A stretch of DNA of 42,098 bases from NCBI GenBank assembly GCA_964444795.1, contig CAYUIQ010000047.1, positions 1 to 42,098 on the forward strand, given 5' to 3'. Below are positions 1 to 8,297 of the stretch, piece after piece. The notes under the pieces are model-generated. The model saw only the letters and a list, made by a program, of their open reading frames with translations. It searched no databases and had not been told where the DNA came from. The stretch comes from JABMRP01 sp964444795 (GTDB taxonomy: Bacteria; Planctomycetota; Planctomycetia; Pirellulales; Thermoguttaceae). How positions within the stretch are numbered: position 1 is the stretch's first letter; each line of letters starts with the position of its first letter. The position numbers and the translations under genes were made by a program.

Positions 1-20
1 TCACCCCAAAAGATATCTCC

Positions 21-1112
21 TCAACCGGAATCTTCGATCCACCCGCCGCCCAGCACGCGGTCGCCCTGAAAACAGACGGCAGCCTGGCCCGGGGCGACGC
101 CGTGGCGGGGTTCGTCGAATCGGGCGCGAAAACGGTTGCCCGCCAGCGGTTCGACGATCGCGTTGACCGGCTGGCTACGATAGCGAATCTTCACTTGGCA
201 GCGCAGCGGAACGTCCGGCGGATCGACCAGCCAATTGACTTCCGCGGCGGTCAGCTCACGGCAGGCCAATTCGTCGTGCGTGCCGATGACCACGCGCCGC
301 GACGGGACATCCAATCGCACCACGTAACGCGGTTCGCCCAGCGCCACGCCGAGGCCCTTGCGCTGGCCGATGGTAAAACGCTCGATGCCGTCGTGCCGGC
401 CGACGACCGTGCCGTCGGTCGTGACGATCTCGCCCGAGGTGTCGACCGCCGGGCGACGTTGGCGGATGAATCGCGCGTGGTCCTGGTCGGGGACGAAGCA
501 GATCTCCTGGCTGTCGGGCTTCTCGGCCACCTGCAATCCGAGTTGGCCGGCGATGCGGCGGATTTCTTCCTTGTGATGCGTACCGACGGGAAAGAGCAAC
601 CGGTCCAAACGCCGCCGGTCGATCCCGAACAACACATAGGCCTGGTCCTTGCCCGGATCGACGCCGCGACAGAGGGCCATCGGGCCGTCGTCGGTCTTCT
701 CCAGCCGCGCGTAATGGCCGGTGGCGACGTACTGGGCGTCGACGCTGTCGGCGTACTCGAAGAGCTTGCCGAATTTCAGCCAAGTATTGCAGACGACACA
801 CGGATTGGGGGTCCGCCCGGCGGTATATTCGTCGACGAAGTAGTCGATAATCCGCGAGAATTCCGTTTCAAAATTCAGCGCGTAAAAGGGGATCTCCAGA
901 AGATCGGCCACGCGTCGGGCATCGGCGGCGTCCGCGGCGCTGCAACAGCCCTGGCGACGTGGCGAGGAGTCGGTCGGGATCTCGCACCCGTCGTCGACCG
1001 CCTGCCCGTGCCGCATGAACAGGCCGATGACGTCGTGCCCCTGCTGCCGCAGCAGCCAAGCCGCCACGCTGCTGTCGACGCCGCCGGACATTGCCAGAAC
1101 CACGCGTGTCAT
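21..1112 (-). CDS. mnmA: tRNA-specific 2-thiouridylase MnmA
   Basis: Cytoplasmic enzyme that thiolates C2 of the wobble uridine (U34) in Lys, Glu and Gln tRNAs, using ATP to adenylate the base and a persulfide sulfur carried by a cysteine. The 363-residue protein opens with the PP-loop motif SGGVDSS at residues 9-15. The catalytic Cys is in NPCVVCN (Cys105) and its partner is in EICFVP (Cys205), matching the Cys102/Cys199 pair known from E. coli. Length is normal for the family. The start is the ATG at 1112, just before the PP-loop core, leaving no room for an earlier one. It is transcribed divergently from prfB. The stop lies 20 bases from the window edge, so the downstream neighbour is not visible. 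Identification is secure. Confidence 0.97.
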   Translation of the reverse strand: MTRVVLAMSGGVDSSVAAWLLRQQGHDVIGLFMRHGQAVDDGCEIPTDSSPRRQGCCSAADAADARRVADLLEIPFYALNFETEFSRIIDYFVDEYTAGRTPNPCVVCNTWLKFGKLFEYADSVDAQYVATGHYARLEKTDDGPMALCRGVDPGKDQAYVLFGIDRRRLDRLLFPVGTHHKEEIRRIAGQLGLQVAEKPDSQEICFVPDQDHARFIRQRRPAVDTSGEIVTTDGTVVGRHDGIERFTIGQRKGLGVALGEPRYVVRLDVPSRRVVIGTHDELACRELTAAEVNWLVDPPDVPLRCQVKIRYRSQPVNAIVEPLAGNRFRARFDEPRHGVAPGQAAVCFQGDRVLGGGWIEDSG

Positions 1113-1435
1113 CGTTTCTTGTTACTATGGGTCGGAACCAACCTCTGCGACGGCCTCCCAGGGCCCTCGTACCGGTTTTCTGACGAAGCCGAGCGTTTTT
1201 TTGACCCGGGAAACCCGCAAGCGAGCCGATAGAAAGGGGAACGGGGGATCGCCCGACCAGAGTCTATCGGCCCGTGTCGAGAGTGGGAAGTGTGGTTTCC
1301 CGAATCGTGCCCGACCGGATCGTGCCCCCCCGATCGGCACGAAAGACATCCATCCGCAGCCGTCTTCCCCGACCGGGCCAACGTGTTTATAATTCCGTTT
1401 GAGCCAATTCGCGACCCCTCTTCTGGAGCAGTACG
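1113..1435. other. Intergenic region between divergent mnmA and prfB
   Basis: This 323-base gap separates two divergently transcribed genes, so it should carry promoters for both. I see a TATAAT -10 element for prfB (listed separately) but no convincing mnmA promoter. Short C and T runs are present; I find no RNA gene and no credible small ORF. Confidence 0.5.
1388..1393 (+). promoter_or_regulatory. Putative prfB -10 element (TATAAT)
   Basis: A perfect TATAAT lies about 43 bases upstream of the prfB ATG. The bases 17-18 upstream (TTCCCC-like) match the -35 consensus poorly, so it may be an extended or activator-assisted promoter. A GGAG ribosome-binding site sits 8 bases before the start codon. 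Confidence 0.5.
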
Positions 1436-2537
1436 ATGGACAAGGAACTGACCGACCGGGCCGAGCTGATTCAACAGCGCATTCTCCAGCTTCGGGACTC
1501 TCTTTGACTACGCTGCCAAACGAACCCGAGTCGAGGCCATCGAAGAGCAAATGGCGGCCCCCGATTTTTGGAACAACCAGGAGCGGGCGCAGCAAGTCGT
1601 TGCCGAACTGAAGAGCACCGGCGCGATCATCAAGCCGCTGGAAGAAGTGCTTTCGGGGGTCGAGGATCTGTCGGCCATGATCGAGATGGCCGCGGAGGAC
1701 GAGAGTTTCGCCGCGGAAGTTCCCGACGAACTCAACCGGTTGGAAAGTGAACTGGAAGCCCTCGAACTGAAGGCCCTGCTCGACGGCCCCCTGGATTCCA
1801 ACGCCGCGCTGTTGACGATCAACGCCCGAGACGGCGGAACCGACGCCAACGACTGGGCCGAGATGCTGTTGCGAATGTACATCGCCTGGGCCGGGCGAAA
1901 CGACTACAAGACGGAGCTGCTCGATCGGCAGGACAACGAAGAGGCGGGCATCAACAGCGCCACCCTGGCGCTGCGCGGGCCGATGGCCTACGGTTACCTC
2001 AAAGGCGAGATGGGTATGCACCGGCTGGTGCGCATTAGTCCGTTCAACTCCGAAGGCAAGCGGCAGACGAGCTTCGCCGCGGTCGACGTCGCGCCGGAAG
2101 TGAACGACTCGATCGATATCAAACTGCGCAGCGAGGATATCCGCGAGGACGTGTTTCGCGCCAGCGGAGCCGGGGGACAACACGTCAACAAGACATCCAG
2201 CGCCATCCGCCTGACGCACCTGCCGACCAATATCGTCGTGCAATGCCAGAACGAACGAAGCCAGCATAAGAACCGGGCCACCGCGCAGAAAATGCTCCGC
2301 GCCCGGCTGGCACGAGTCGAGGAGGAGAAACGGGAAGCCGAACAGGCCGCCCGGTATAGCGGCATGGCCAAAGTGGGGTTCGGCTCGCAAATCCGCAACT
2401 ACTTCCTCCACCCGGACCAGCGGGTCAAGGATGCGCGGACCGGGTTCCTCGTGGGTAATTTTCACAGCGTACTCGACGGAGAACTCCAGGGTTTTCTCGA
2501 CGCCTTCCTCCGTTGGCGGGCGGGGAAGAAGCAATAA
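1436..2537 (+). CDS. prfB: Peptide chain release factor 2, with programmed +1 frameshift
   Basis: RF2 recognises UAA and UGA stop codons and triggers peptide release on the ribosome. The gene is in two frames. A 23-codon leader starts at ATG 1436 and ends in CTT followed by TGA at 1505-1507; shifting +1 resumes at GAC 1506 and runs to 2537, giving about 366 residues, the normal RF2 length. The codon-recognition tripeptide SPF is at about residues 201-203 and the catalytic GGQ at about 246-248, both within a few residues of the E. coli positions. SPF rather than PxT marks it as RF2, not RF1. Expression is autoregulated: low RF2 stalls at UGA and favours the shift. An annotation that ignores the shift would wrongly start at 1551 and lose the N-terminus. 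Confidence 0.97.
1499..1508 (+). promoter_or_regulatory. RF2 programmed +1 frameshift site (CTT TGA C)
   Basis: The slippery codon CTT (1502-1504), in-frame TGA (1505-1507) and following C reproduce the classic RF2 recoding heptamer. In E. coli an AGGGGG Shine-Dalgarno-like element sits three bases upstream of CTT. The aligned hexamer here is CGGGAC, matching at only three positions, so the stimulator is weak or absent. Confidence 0.95.
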
Positions 2538-2594
2538 CGGAAGATTCAACGGCTTGCGTGGACTCGTTTCCCAAGACCGATACGTCAGATCGCC

Positions 2595-3073
2595 ATGCTT
2601 AACGAACACATCGAGAAACTGATCCAACAATACGCCGACCAATACGTCGTCGTGGACGCCAGTCGCCCGGAGTTGGCCCGATTCAAGGGGCTCACCGGTC
2701 AGGTGCGTATGGTCAACTGGACCGGTCGAGCGCTGGTCGAGTTCGAGGGCCGCGCCGACCGAGGGCGATACGACATCGAACTGGACTACCTCAAGGTGGT
2801 CGACAAGCCGCAGCCCAAAGCGGCACCCACCCCAGGCAAACCGGNNNNNNNNNNCTGATTCTACCCCAACTTTCGGCCACCGGTGTGGCCGCCAAAGCCG
2901 TGAAAAAACCGGCGCCGCCCAAGGAAGAGGCCGCGGCGGACAGCCCCCCGGCGGAAAAAGAACTTTCGCCCCTGGAACGGGCAAGGATGGAGGAACCTTC
3001 CAACAAGACGGTCGAGAAGCCGGAACCCGGCGTGAAATCGCCGCCGGAGGATGACGACTCAGCCGCCACTTAA
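2595..3073 (+). CDS. Conserved planctomycete-type protein, interrupted by an assembly gap
   Basis: Function unknown. The N-terminal 83 or so residues form a compact domain with a YVVVDASRPEL motif, then KGLTGQV and a VEF/YDIELDYLKVVD region, which reads as a small beta-rich, possibly SH3-like fold (inference). The sequence then becomes Pro/Ala/Lys-rich and hits ten Ns at 2845-2854. After the gap an open frame continues from 2855 to the TAA at 3071-3073 with the same Pro/Ala/Lys/Glu-rich character. The two sides are in different frames as drawn, but the N run is probably a placeholder, so one gene is the likeliest reading. The gap may hide a low-complexity repeat that defeated assembly. No clear ribosome-binding site; the start is the first ATG of the conserved part. 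It follows prfB by 57 bases. Confidence 0.6.
2845..2854. other. Assembly gap (10 Ns)
   Basis: Ten consecutive undetermined bases lie inside a Pro/Ala/Lys-rich coding segment. Such a round number is usually a scaffolding placeholder of unknown true length. Confidence 0.95.
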
Positions 3074-3127
3074 CGTCATGGCAATTCCCACCGAAGGTGG
3101 ATCGTTACACGCTACGGAGAAAGGCTC

Positions 3128-3769
3128 ATGGAACAGGAAGCATTGGCCGCCGGGGGCCGCGAGGAATCGAGTGCCACCGAAACACGGCCCGCGAGGCATT
3201 GGTGTTTGCGCCACTGGAAGTGGCTGCTGCCGGCGACCCTGGCGGGATTGTGTTTGCTCGCCGCCGCTGTCGGCAGCATCACCTTGCTCTGGATCGCAAG
3301 TGACCGCAAGAACAGCCCGCCCTATCAAATGGCCCTCGAGCAGGTCCAGCAGTCCGCGGAAGTTATCGCGCGGCTCGGCGAACCGGTGGAAGGATCCTCC
3401 TTTCTGCCGGCCGGCAAGGTCCACGTCGAGGACGGGCGAGGCGAAGCGAACTTGAATTTCGACGTCGCCGGCCCCGACGGCACCGCGAACGTGCGCGTGC
3501 AGGCCAAGTGTATTGCCGGGCAATGGGGCCTGGCCGCGCTGGCGGTGACCTTTGAAGACGGCAAGCGAATCCCGATCGATTTGCCGGAGCCGGAAGCCAC
3601 CGCGGCAACCGGCGAAGGCGGCGCGGGCTCCGAATGGCCCGACGCCGGAGGCGTGGCACCACCCTGGCAACCCGAAGCGCCCGAGGAAACCGGCCCGTCG
3701 CCGAGCGATCTCTCGGAGTTGAATTCGCCCAATGCCAACCCGGACGAGCCGGAGACGGTGATTCGCTGA
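3128..3769 (+). CDS. Membrane-anchored Coa1-like protein
   Basis: A 213-residue protein with a short hydrophilic N-terminus, one strong membrane helix at about residues 32-57 and an extracytoplasmic domain. That domain begins SPPYQMALEQVQQS and continues with ARLGEPVE, then strands such as EANLNFDVAGPDG and VRVQAKCIAGQW. This order resembles the Coa1/Tim21-type fold named for cytochrome oxidase assembly factor 1; many bacteria carry such proteins without a proven link to oxidase assembly. The last 60 residues are acidic and Pro-rich, likely disordered. The start has a good ribosome-binding site (GGAGAAAGG, a few bases before ATG). The next gene begins 26 bases downstream, so the two may be co-transcribed. 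Family assignment is by recognition only; no oxidase genes are nearby. Confidence 0.65.
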   Translation: MEQEALAAGGREESSATETRPARHWCLRHWKWLLPATLAGLCLLAAAVGSITLLWIASDRKNSPPYQMALEQVQQSAEVIARLGEPVEGSSFLPAGKVHVEDGRGEANLNFDVAGPDGTANVRVQAKCIAGQWGLAALAVTFEDGKRIPIDLPEPEATAATGEGGAGSEWPDAGGVAPPWQPEAPEETGPSPSDLSELNSPNANPDEPETVIR

Positions 3770-3795
3770 ACCGGAATTTGCTTGGCTATCGCACG

Positions 3796-4260
3796 ATGAA
3801 ACGAACGGCTAAGTACATCTCGGGTTTTGCGCTGTTGGGTGCCCTGACCGGCGCCGGCATGGCTCTTCTGCTTGGAGGCGGGCCCGCCGGGACCCACGGA
3901 CTCCCCTACTGGCTCGACGACCATTTCAACCCGGTCGTCGTCGTGATGTTTCGGACCATTCCTTGCGGGGTCTTCTTTGGGGCTCTGACGGGCCTGGCTG
4001 CCGCGTTTTCCAGCGGTCGTTTCGCGTGCGTGCGTTGCCTATTGGCCATCGCCGTTCCCGTCGTCATTGCCACGGCGATTGTTGCACCCCGCACCAGGCC
4101 GAACATGTACGCGCCGCCGTGGCCGATGTGGGCGGTGGACGTGGTGGTGGCAGTGGTTGCCGTCGTGATGGCCGTTTTGCTGGTGTATCTGGGGCATTGT
4201 CGAATGCGGAAAACCGGGCAACGAAAAGAGGGGCTCGTAGCCGGAACTCATGATCACTGA
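3796..4260 (+). CDS. Small multi-pass membrane protein of unknown function
   Basis: About 154 residues from the ATG at 3796. An open frame extends further upstream but overlaps the preceding gene and is Arg-rich shadow coding, so I chose the ATG that leads directly into a positively charged N-terminus (MKRTAKY). Four hydrophobic segments are visible, at about residues 9-28, 43-68, 77-93 and 113-135, consistent with an inner-membrane protein. A conserved-looking feature is the GALTGAGMALLLGGG stretch of the first helix, and GALTGLAAAF recurs in the second, suggesting internal duplication of a Gly-rich helix pair. The C-terminus is basic. I recognise no family. Confidence 0.6.
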   Translation: MKRTAKYISGFALLGALTGAGMALLLGGGPAGTHGLPYWLDDHFNPVVVVMFRTIPCGVFFGALTGLAAAFSSGRFACVRCLLAIAVPVVIATAIVAPRTRPNMYAPPWPMWAVDVVVAVVAVVMAVLLVYLGHCRMRKTGQRKEGLVAGTHDH

Positions 4261-4335
4261 ACCCCAGTACGAACTGTTCTCGAACATCTTACGTCGTGGC
4301 ACCGAATGCAAGTTGAAATAGAAGGAGAGGAGACG

Positions 4336-6246
4336 ATGACAAAGCGTTTCACCGTTCTTGCCACGCTGGCCCTGGTGTGTTGCATGGGCACGATCGCCCA
4401 AGCCGGGGATACGGTGTTGATCGAGGCCGAAGGGTTCGGCGACCGGGGCGGATGGGTGGTGGATCAACAGAGCATGGACCAGATGGGGTCGCCCTATCTG
4501 CTGGCACACGGGCTGGGGGTTCCCGTCCCGGACGCGACCACCACCGTCGACGTGCCCTCCGACGGCGAGTATCGGGTGTTTGTGCGAACTCGCAACTGGG
4601 TCGCCAACTTCGGCGCCCCCGGAGCCCCGGGAAGATTCCAGGTGATTCTCGATGGCAAGCCGCTGCCCATGGATTTCGGGACCGAGGGGGCTAAGTGGCA
4701 CTGGCAGTTCGGCGGAACCGTGAAGCTTCACGCCGGGAAGGTGCCCGTGGCGCTGCACGATCTGACCGGTTTTGCCGGGCGGTGCGACGCGATTGTGCTC
4801 TCCAGCGATCCGGGTTTCGACCCGCCGGGCAGCGATCCCGAGATGGCCGCGTTTCGTCGCAAGCTGCTCGGGCTTCCCGACGCGCCCGTCGACGCTGGGC
4901 AGTTCGATCTGATCGTGGTCGGCGGCGGCATGGCGGGCACATGCACGGCCATCTCGGCGGCCCGGCTGGGCGTGAAGGTGGCGCTGATTCAGAATCGGCC
5001 CGTGTTGGGTGGCAACAATAGCTCCGAAGTTCGCGTCGGGCTTTCCGGGCAGATCCACCAGCAACCGTATCCGCGGTTGGGAAATCTCGTTGACGAGATC
5101 GGTCCCATCGGTCATTGGAACTACCACGACGCAATGAAGAACCCCGATCTGCCCCGCAGCCGCGAAGTATTGGAGATCATCAAGCAACATCCGGTAAAGA
5201 AGACCCACAACGCCGGGCCGGCTTCCAATTACGAAGACGACCGGAAGCTACGTGCCGCCCGAGCGGAGAAGAACCTCTCGTTGTTTCTGAACATGCACGC
5301 CTTTGACGTCGAAATGCGGGACGATCGAATTGTCGCGGTCGTTGCCAAACATGTGACCAGCGGTCGCGAGTTGCGGTTTCCCGGCCGCCTGTTTGCCGAT
5401 TGCACGGGCGACGGATCGGTCGGCTATCTGGCCGGGGCCGACTACCGCATGGGCCGCGAAGGGCGAGCGCAGACGGGCGAATCGCGAGCGCCCGAGCAAG
5501 CCGACACCATGACCATGGGCACGTCGGTGCAATGGTACGCACTCCGCGAGGAGGATCCGGTGCCGTTTCCCGACTGCCCCTGGGCCGTGCCGTTCGACGA
5601 CCAGACGTATCAGCGCACGACCAAGGGCGATTGGGACTGGGAAGTCGGCATGAACATGCACCAGATCACCGAGTTCGAGGCCGTGCGCGATCACGCCTTC
5701 CGCGTGATTTACGGAAACTGGGCCTATCAGAAGAACCACAGCCCAATCCAAGAGAAGCTCGCCCGGCATCGGCTGGCCTGGGTGGCATACGTCGGCGGCA
5801 AGCGGGAATCGCGGCGTCTGCTGGGCGACGTGATCCTCCAGGAGCAGGACATTCTGCAGCGGCGGCCTTTCCCCGACGCCTGCGTGACCACGACCTGGAG
5901 TATCGACCTGCACTATCCGCACCCGGAGAACACGAAACATTTTCCGGGCCAAGAGTTTCGCTCGGTCGCCCGCAACACCCGGATCCAGCCGTACCCGATC
6001 CCGTTGCGCTGTCTCTACTCGCGCAACGTGCCCAACCTGATGATGGCCGGTCGCAACATCAGCGTCACCCACGTGGCCTTGGGCACCGTCCGCGTGCAAC
6101 GTACCACCGGCATGATGGGCGAGGTGCTGGGTATGGCCGCGTCGCTATGCAAGGAGCACGGCGTGGACCCACGCGATGTGTATCGTAATCATCTGGCGGA
6201 ACTTCGGGTGCTGATGGAGCGTGGAGTGGGAGTGGCGACTGATTAG
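4336..6246 (+). CDS. Secreted FAD-dependent oxidoreductase with N-terminal carbohydrate-binding-like domain
   Basis: A 636-residue exported flavoprotein. The start at 4336 is preceded by GGAGAGGAG, and the N-terminus (MTKRF, a hydrophobic core, then AQAG) is a Sec signal peptide; an in-frame ATG at 4306 would spoil it. Residues about 25-155 begin TVLIEAEGF and hold VPSDGEYRVFVRTRNW and FQVILDGK, resembling beta-sandwich carbohydrate-binding modules. The flavin part starts near residue 190 with DLIVVGGGMAG, followed by VLGGNNSSEVR and the ADCTGDGSVGYLAGA motif typical of the FAD_oxidored group common in planctomycetes and Bacteroidetes. The C-terminal NLMMAGRNIS and GTVRVQRTTGMMGE motifs close the FAD domain. 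The substrate is not known; oxidation of a sugar or glycan is a reasonable inference from the fused domain and the neighbouring glycan enzymes. Confidence 0.88.
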   Translation: MTKRFTVLATLALVCCMGTIAQAGDTVLIEAEGFGDRGGWVVDQQSMDQMGSPYLLAHGLGVPVPDATTTVDVPSDGEYRVFVRTRNWVANFGAPGAPGRFQVILDGKPLPMDFGTEGAKWHWQFGGTVKLHAGKVPVALHDLTGFAGRCDAIVLSSDPGFDPPGSDPEMAAFRRKLLGLPDAPVDAGQFDLIVVGGGMAGTCTAISAARLGVKVALIQNRPVLGGNNSSEVRVGLSGQIHQQPYPRLGNLVDEIGPIGHWNYHDAMKNPDLPRSREVLEIIKQHPVKKTHNAGPASNYEDDRKLRAARAEKNLSLFLNMHAFDVEMRDDRIVAVVAKHVTSGRELRFPGRLFADCTGDGSVGYLAGADYRMGREGRAQTGESRAPEQADTMTMGTSVQWYALREEDPVPFPDCPWAVPFDDQTYQRTTKGDWDWEVGMNMHQITEFEAVRDHAFRVIYGNWAYQKNHSPIQEKLARHRLAWVAYVGGKRESRRLLGDVILQEQDILQRRPFPDACVTTTWSIDLHYPHPENTKHFPGQEFRSVARNTRIQPYPIPLRCLYSRNVPNLMMAGRNISVTHVALGTVRVQRTTGMMGEVLGMAASLCKEHGVDPRDVYRNHLAELRVLMERGVGVATD

Positions 6247-6276
6247 CAGGCCGATTCTTCCTGGGGAAGCGAGACG

Positions 6277-6423
6277 ATGAACGACAACCCAGACAAGTCG
6301 CCGCAGAAGACATCCAAGCCCGGGGGGCCATGGAAGTGGTACTTGCTGTTCATATCGATGATTGTTCTGATTGATCTTTTTGGCGTTCTGCTGGCCTGGC
6401 TCCTCCCGCTGTTTCACCGATGA
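6277..6423 (+). CDS. 48-residue single-helix membrane microprotein
   Basis: A short gene starting at ATG 6277, 30 bases after the FAD oxidoreductase stop, with GGGGAAGCGAG as ribosome-binding region. The product has a hydrophilic, Pro/Lys-rich N-terminus of 17 residues (MNDNPDKSPQKTSKPGG), then WKWY and one long hydrophobic helix (about residues 22-45) ending PLFHR. Tight spacing and the same strand suggest co-transcription with the oxidoreductase. The aromatic belt before the helix and the clean stop argue for a real gene, but a function cannot be assigned. It is convergent with nadA, whose stop lies 50 bases away. Confidence 0.6.
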   Translation: MNDNPDKSPQKTSKPGGPWKWYLLFISMIVLIDLFGVLLAWLLPLFHR

Positions 6424-6473
6424 GGGAGTTCGTTTCGACCCGCGGGATGCTCCACGTGGGCTTGGATCCCGAT

Positions 6474-7616
6474 TCAGGAAACCTCAAGCATCCGTTCCAG
6501 CGCCAGCAGCGCGTCGCGGGCCGTTTCGTCGTCGACTGTGATGACATTGACCGGCGTGCTGGCGGCCAGGTTTTCCAGCGACCAGCAGAGGTGGGCCAGG
6601 TCGATGCGGTACATCGTGGCGCACATGCAGACGATGGGTGAGAGGAAATGGATCTCCTGCTCGGGATGCTCCTTCTTCAGCCGGTTGACCAGATGCAGTT
6701 CGGTGCCGATGGCCCAGCGGGTTCCCGGCGGGGCTTCCTCGATGGCCCGAACGATCGTGCCGGTCGATCCAATCACGTCGCTTTCGGAGACGACCTCGGC
6801 GGTGCATTCCGGGTGGGTCATGATCTTGATGCCCGGGTAGTCGCGGCGAAACTGCTCGACGTGGGCCGGGGTGAACATCTGATGCACGCTGCAATGGCCC
6901 TGCCAGAGCAACACGCGGCTGTCGGCGATCGCCTGCTGGGGGTTGCCGCCCAGTTCGTCCTGGTGGGGATTCCAGACGGGCATCTCCTCGATCGGGATTC
7001 CCATGGCCAGGGCCGTGTTGCGTCCGAGATGCTGATCGGGGAAGAACAAGACGCGGCGCCGTTGCCGAAACGACCACTTCAAGACGGCCGCCGCATTGGA
7101 CGACGTGCAGACGATGCCCCCATGGCGACCGCAGAAGGCCTTCAAGGTGGCCGCCGAGTTGATGTAGGTTACCGGCGTCACGTCGGCCGTGTCGATCACC
7201 TCGGACAACTGCTCCCAGCAATCTTCGACCTGCTCGATCTCGGCCATGTCGGCCATCGAGCAGCCGGCCGCCAGATCGGGCAACACGACGGTGACCCGCT
7301 GGCCGTCGCGTCCGGCGACGCGCTGGGGCCGATTGGCCAGAATGTCGGCCGTCTCGGCCATGAAGTGGACCCCACAAAAGGCGATCGCCCGACACTCCTG
7401 GTTGTCGGCCGCAAGCTGGCTCAGCTTGTAGCTGTCGCCCCGCAAGTCGGAAAGGGCGATCACTTCGTCCTGCTGGTAGTGATGCCCAAGGATGACCAGC
7501 CGGGGCCCCATCTCCCGGCGAACCGTGTTGATCCGCGCGGTCAGGGTATCGTTGTCCAGCGATTTGTAGGGCTGGAGATCGAAGATCGGGGGGGTGGCGT
7601 CGGTGATCGTGGTCAT
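6474..7616 (-). CDS. nadA: Quinolinate synthase A
   Basis: A cytoplasmic [4Fe-4S] enzyme that condenses iminoaspartate with dihydroxyacetone phosphate to make quinolinate in de novo NAD synthesis. About 380 residues from the ATG at 7616, which gives MTTITDATP. A longer frame reaching 7703 is rejected because it overlaps a TATAAT at 7693-7698. Family motifs are clear: LGHHYQQDEV near residue 47, LSDLRGDSYKLSQLAA, FCGVHFMAETADI, YINSAATLKAF, CTSSNAA, FFPDQHLGRNTA, GHCSVHQMF, MTHPECTAEVV, GTELHLVNRL and CMCATMYRI. The three cluster cysteines should be among FCGVH, HCSVH and CMCAT. No nadB or nadC is visible in the window. Identification is secure. Confidence 0.97.
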   Translation of the reverse strand: MTTITDATPPIFDLQPYKSLDNDTLTARINTVRREMGPRLVILGHHYQQDEVIALSDLRGDSYKLSQLAADNQECRAIAFCGVHFMAETADILANRPQRVAGRDGQRVTVVLPDLAAGCSMADMAEIEQVEDCWEQLSEVIDTADVTPVTYINSAATLKAFCGRHGGIVCTSSNAAAVLKWSFRQRRRVLFFPDQHLGRNTALAMGIPIEEMPVWNPHQDELGGNPQQAIADSRVLLWQGHCSVHQMFTPAHVEQFRRDYPGIKIMTHPECTAEVVSESDVIGSTGTIVRAIEEAPPGTRWAIGTELHLVNRLKKEHPEQEIHFLSPIVCMCATMYRIDLAHLCWSLENLAASTPVNVITVDDETARDALLALERMLEVS

Positions 7617-7692
7617 ATGTGGAAATTCGTGACTGGGTGGTAAATTCTGGAGGCCCCTTCTCCCTTCGGGGAAGAGGTGGGCTGCTAGGCTC

Positions 7693-7698
7693 ATTATA
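7693..7698 (-). promoter_or_regulatory. Putative nadA -10 element
   Basis: A perfect TATAAT on the minus strand, about 77 bases upstream of the nadA ATG. No strong -35 hexamer is seen 16-18 bases further up. It also decides the start codon, since the longer nadA frame would begin essentially on top of it. Confidence 0.45.
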
Positions 7699-7751
7699 TC
7701 CATCGGTGGCCGGACGAGACAGGGGTACGACAGACCCCACCATCGGATGCA

Positions 7752-8222
7752 CTACTCGGGGTCGTCGTCCGAACGGTGCTGGGGATCGACCACGTGGACG
7801 TCGATAATCTCGTCTCTCGGACGCGTGGGGGTATCCCAGTCGTCGGGCACCGGCGGGGGGATCAGGTTGTCGCGGAGGTGATTGACCAGGTAGTCGATGG
7901 CTCGCCGGCGAAAGGCCGGCGTTAGCAGTGCGAAGCCCAGCGCGTCGGTGATTGCGCCGGGAGTGATCAACACGACCCCGGCCAGGAGGATCAGCACGCC
8001 CTCCAGCAGACCCCGAGCCGGCAGCCGCCCCTGCCGCATCTCGTCCTGGATCGCCAGCCAGCAGCGCAGACCTTCGCGGCGGGCGAGCGCGGCTCCGAAG
8101 ACACCGGTGAAGGCCACCAGACCGAGAACGAGCCACCAACTCGTCCGCTCGGCGATGGCGAACAAAACGGCCAGCTCGGCCATCGGCAGCACGACGATCA
8201 AGAGGAAGAGGCGAAGGAGCAT
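7752..8222 (-). CDS. fxsA: FxsA family membrane protein
   Basis: A 156-residue inner-membrane protein of the FxsA family, named after the E. coli protein whose overproduction suppresses F exclusion of phage T7; the molecular role is unknown. It opens with a hydrophobic helix containing LPMAELAVLFAIAE, followed by a WWLVLGLVAFTGVFGAALAR helix and REGLRCW, the family's characteristic block. The third hydrophobic region holds LLEGVLILLAGVVLITPG and then ITDALGFALLTPAFRR, again diagnostic. The C-terminal 40 residues are charged and variable, as in homologues. It lies between the TPR gene (75 bases upstream) and nadA on the same strand. Confidence 0.9.
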   Translation of the reverse strand: MLLRLFLLIVVLPMAELAVLFAIAERTSWWLVLGLVAFTGVFGAALARREGLRCWLAIQDEMRQGRLPARGLLEGVLILLAGVVLITPGAITDALGFALLTPAFRRRAIDYLVNHLRDNLIPPPVPDDWDTPTRPRDEIIDVHVVDPQHRSDDDPE

Positions 8223-8297
8223 ACCCTCAGCCTAGCACTGCGTGGTCCGGCCGACAAGCGGGGATCGGCGTTTCGGGGTTCCGGGGCCCGAGACGGA

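Noticed and set aside
1551..2537. prfB starting at ATG 1551 as an ordinary single-frame gene
   Set aside because: It would remove the conserved N-terminus and ignore the perfect CTT TGA C site with a 23-codon leader in the correct phase.
1125..2984. 619-codon minus-strand frame covering prfB and the N gap
   Set aside because: It is opposite prfB with GGQ and SPF motifs, includes undetermined codons, and matches nothing recognisable.
3634..3795. 54-codon N-terminal extension of the four-helix membrane protein
   Set aside because: It overlaps the Coa1-like gene and is Arg-rich shadow sequence; ATG 3796 leads straight into a charged N-terminus and membrane helix.
7617..7703. Longer nadA start at 7703
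   Set aside because: The extra residues resemble nothing in NadA and the codon lies on the probable -10 element.
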